A stretch of DNA of 64,000 bases from Erwinia sp039023475 (GTDB lineage Bacteria > Pseudomonadota > Gammaproteobacteria > Enterobacterales > Enterobacteriaceae). The DNA lies in contig NZ_JBCHVB010000005.1 in the NCBI RefSeq assembly GCF_039023475.1, positions 241,805-305,804 on the forward strand. Reading direction: 5' to 3'. Positions 61,919 to 64,000 of the stretch are shown in pieces. Position 1 is the first letter of the stretch. Every line of letters starts with the position of its first letter. Both the position numbers and the translations under genes were made by a program. The notes under the pieces were generated by a model. That model had not been told where the DNA came from. It saw only the letters and a program-made list of their open reading frames with translations, and searched no databases.

Positions 61919-63019
61919 ATGACTTTAGCCACTCATGAAACGCCGGCCGTACCGCTAAACGCCTTCTCTCGTGCCGTCAGGTGGAGCAGGAAAAACCTTT
62001 TTTCGAGCTGGGCAAACTCCCTGCTGACCCTGTTTTGCCTCTGGGTGATATGGATAACCATCCCGCCGGCGCTGAACTGGCTGCTTTTCCAGGCGAACTG
62101 GATCGGCTCTACCCGGGCGGATTGCACTAAAGAGGGTGCCTGCTGGGTCTTTATCCATGCTCGCTTTGGCCAGTTTATGTATGGGCTTTACCCACACGAG
62201 CTTCGCTGGCGCATTAACCTTGCCTTAGTCATTGGGCTGCTTTCGCTTATTCCCATGTTTATAAAAAGCATGCCAGGCCGTGGACGATATATTGCGGTCT
62301 GGGCCGTCGTCTATCCTGTTATCGTCTGGGTATTACTGTATGGCGGCTTTTTTGGACTGGAGCGGGTGGAAACCCGGCAGTGGGGCGGGCTGACCTTAAC
62401 GTTGATTATCGCTTCGGTGGGGATAGCAGGCGCATTGCCTTTAGGGATCCTTCTCGCCCTCGGACGGCGTTCAACGATGCCCGTTGTGCGGACGCTATCC
62501 ATAATCTTCATTGAGTTCTGGCGGGGGGTTCCGCTCATCACCGTGCTGTTTATGTCCTCGGTAATGCTGCCGCTGTTTATGGCAGAAGGTAGCAGTATCG
62601 ACAAGCTGATCCGGGCGCTGGTCGGCGTGATCCTGTTCCAGTCCGCCTACGTGGCGGAGGTTGTACGCGGTGGCTTGCAGGCCCTTCCCCGGGGCCAGTA
62701 TGAAGCCGCCGAATCACTCGCTTTGGGCTACTGGCGAATGCAGGGGCTGGTGATCCTGCCCCAGGCCCTGAAGCTGGTGATCCCAGGCCTGGTTAACACC
62801 ATTATTGCCCTGTTCAAGGATACGAGCCTGGTCATTATCATCGGGCTGTTTGACCTCTTTAGTAGCGTACAGCAGGCAACGGTCGATCCCGCCTGGCTGG
62901 GGATGTCTACTGAAGGATATGTATTTGCAGCTTTGGTTTACTGGATTTTTTGTTTCAGCATGTCGCGCTACAGCCAGTATCTGGAAAAGCGCTTTCACAC
63001 CGGGCGTACGCCGCACTGA
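61919..63019 (+). CDS. yhdY: amino-acid ABC transporter permease YhdY/AapM
   Basis: This second permease subunit pairs with YhdX. The 366 residues have eight or so transmembrane helices and the EAA motif QYEAAESLALGYWRMQGLVILPQA. The ATG at 61919 follows AAGGAAG at 61901-61907. The gene is in the middle of the operon, with the ATPase gene beginning eight bases after its stop. Confidence 0.95.
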   Translation: MTLATHETPAVPLNAFSRAVRWSRKNLFSSWANSLLTLFCLWVIWITIPPALNWLLFQANWIGSTRADCTKEGACWVFIHARFGQFMYGLYPHELRWRINLALVIGLLSLIPMFIKSMPGRGRYIAVWAVVYPVIVWVLLYGGFFGLERVETRQWGGLTLTLIIASVGIAGALPLGILLALGRRSTMPVVRTLSIIFIEFWRGVPLITVLFMSSVMLPLFMAEGSSIDKLIRALVGVILFQSAYVAEVVRGGLQALPRGQYEAAESLALGYWRMQGLVILPQALKLVIPGLVNTIIALFKDTSLVIIIGLFDLFSSVQQATVDPAWLGMSTEGYVFAALVYWIFCFSMSRYSQYLEKRFHTGRTPH

Positions 63020-63027
63020 GGCCTTAA

Positions 63028-63789
63028 ATGACACAAGCAACGATTCAATCAGACGACGCAATGATGATTACGCTCGAGAACGTGAATAAATGGTTCGGCC
63101 AGTTTCATGTACTTAAAAATATCAATCTGCACGTTAAGCCCCGCGAGCGGATTGTTCTCTGCGGCCCTTCCGGCTCAGGGAAATCGACCACTATTCGCTG
63201 TATCAATCATCTGGAAGAGCATCAGCAGGGACGCATTGTCGTGGACGGTATTCATCTCAATAACGATCTGCGCAATATTGAACGGGTCCGGACCGAAGTG
63301 GGCATGGTATTTCAGCACTTCAATCTCTTCCCACACCTGTCCGTACTGCAAAATTGCACGTTGGCCCCCATCTGGGTACGTAAGACACCTAAAAAGGAGG
63401 CGGAGCAATTAGCCATGCATTATCTGGAACGCGTACGGATCGCTGAACATGCTCATAAGTTTCCCGGCCAGCTTTCAGGGGGGCAGCAGCAGCGAGTGGC
63501 TATCGCACGTTCCCTCTGTATGAAGCCTAAGATCATGCTGTTTGATGAGCCAACATCCGCGCTGGATCCTGAGATGGTGAAAGAAGTGCTGGATACGATG
63601 ATCGGCCTGGCAGAGGATGGGATGACGATGCTGTGCGTGACGCACGAGATGGGCTTCGCCCGGACGGTTGCGGACAGGGTGATCTTTATGGATCGTGGTG
63701 AAATTGTAGAGGAGGCGCCGCCTGAGACGTTTTTCTCCGCGCCGAAGTCTGAACGTACCCGTGCCTTCCTGTCACAGGTTATTCACTGA
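63028..63789 (+). CDS. yhdZ: amino-acid ABC transporter ATP-binding protein YhdZ/AapP
   Basis: YhdZ powers the importer. The 253 residues form a complete ABC ATPase: Walker A GPSGSGKST near residue 47, Q-loop MVFQHFNLFPHLSV, signature LSGGQQQRVAIARSL, Walker B IMLFDEPTSALDPE and the switch His in CVTHEMGFA. It ends the NtrC/sigma-54-type operon yhdWXYZ. A second methionine at residue 11-12 is a possible alternative start. Confidence 0.96.
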   Translation: MTQATIQSDDAMMITLENVNKWFGQFHVLKNINLHVKPRERIVLCGPSGSGKSTTIRCINHLEEHQQGRIVVDGIHLNNDLRNIERVRTEVGMVFQHFNLFPHLSVLQNCTLAPIWVRKTPKKEAEQLAMHYLERVRIAEHAHKFPGQLSGGQQQRVAIARSLCMKPKIMLFDEPTSALDPEMVKEVLDTMIGLAEDGMTMLCVTHEMGFARTVADRVIFMDRGEIVEEAPPETFFSAPKSERTRAFLSQVIH

Positions 63790-64000
63790 TAAGCAGTAGA
63801 CCGGTATGGATAGTTACTCATACGCACAGCCCTAAAAAAAGCCTGCACGGGAAAAGTGAAAGTAGAGAGCGGCAGGTAAGGAAGAGTATGCCTTACTGCC
63901 GCCGGGATGCCGGTTTCCGCTAAGGTGCGCAGGGATGCGGGAAGTGCGGTACAGGCCGGCTGCGTTTCTGGTGCCGCATAACGCAAAAAACCCTGACCGA
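63790..64000. other. yhdZ downstream region, possible edge of an rRNA operon
   Basis: GCGGCAG-TAAGG and CCTTACTGCCGC form a long hairpin with one bulge at 63869-63902, without a T-run. The last bases, GCAAAAAACCCTGACCGA (63983-64000), look like one arm of a terminator for a leftward transcript (GGTCAGGG followed by T residues on the minus strand). In E. coli an rRNA operon ends at this place, so this may be the rrn terminator. It is cut by the window end. Confidence 0.35.

Noticed and set aside
1..64000. CRISPR arrays, insertion sequences, prophage, tRNA or rRNA genes
   Set aside because: No regular direct repeats, transposase or integrase genes, or tRNA-like folds were noticed on reading; a tRNA scan and repeat finder would be needed for certainty.

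Overview
The window is a gene-dense chromosomal segment of an Enterobacterales bacterium. Gene order and protein sequence follow the Escherichia coli lptA-to-yhdZ region very closely (Fis, rpsI/rplM, ArgR, SspA, accBC and the mre cluster are immediately recognisable). Some E. coli genes are missing at their usual places (elbB, yhcC, gltF and the nan cluster) and other genes stand between conserved neighbours: norR-tehB, a GabD-like dehydrogenase, msrPQ, an alpha-carbonic anhydrase and lpxP. This pattern suggests a relative outside Escherichia/Salmonella, perhaps Erwiniaceae (Pantoea/Erwinia/Mixta-like); the genus is an inference. No mobile element, CRISPR array, tRNA or rRNA gene is visible.

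Layout. 1-4575: end of lptA, then lptB, rpoN (sigma-54), hpf, ptsN, rapZ, npr. 4621-8548: mtgA, the Hfq-dependent sRNA gene arcZ, and arcB. 9463-15351: gltBD glutamate synthase, preceded by a 914-base regulatory region with two near-perfect NtrC-type sites and an IHF site. 15404-17962: norR divergent from a tehB-like methyltransferase gene. 18023-24888: sspAB, rplM-rpsI, zapE, zapG, degQ, degS. 24942-30006: mdh, argR, two tandem YhcN-like genes, a structured non-coding stretch, a barstar-like gene and a gabD-like gene. 30132-34440: aaeXAB efflux operon and its regulator aaeR. 34540-44590: mreBCD-maf-rng-yhdP-tldD. 44908-49807: csrD, acuI, msrPQ. 50046-55863: aroQ, accBC, yhdT-panF, prmA, carbonic anhydrase. 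56176-63789: dusB-fis, a candidate sRNA/leader, lpxP and the aapJQMP (yhdWXYZ) amino-acid ABC transporter.

A nitrogen/sigma-54 theme runs through the window. rpoN and two nitrogen-PTS genes lie at the left. Glutamate synthase and an amino-acid importer are present. The importer carries a -24/-12 promoter with two NtrC sites placed about -139 and -109, as at glnAp2.

The most unusual system is norR-tehB. NorR keeps all six residues implicated in its non-haem iron NO sensor and the GAFTGA loop. The intergenic region holds three GT-N7-AC NorR-type sites followed by a good -24/-12 promoter reading into tehB. This predicts a nitric-oxide-inducible TehB methyltransferase in place of the usual norVW. 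Other points for follow-up are a two-hairpin sRNA/leader-peptide candidate downstream of fis, the NtrC sites before gltB, and the structured DNA after the yhcN pair.
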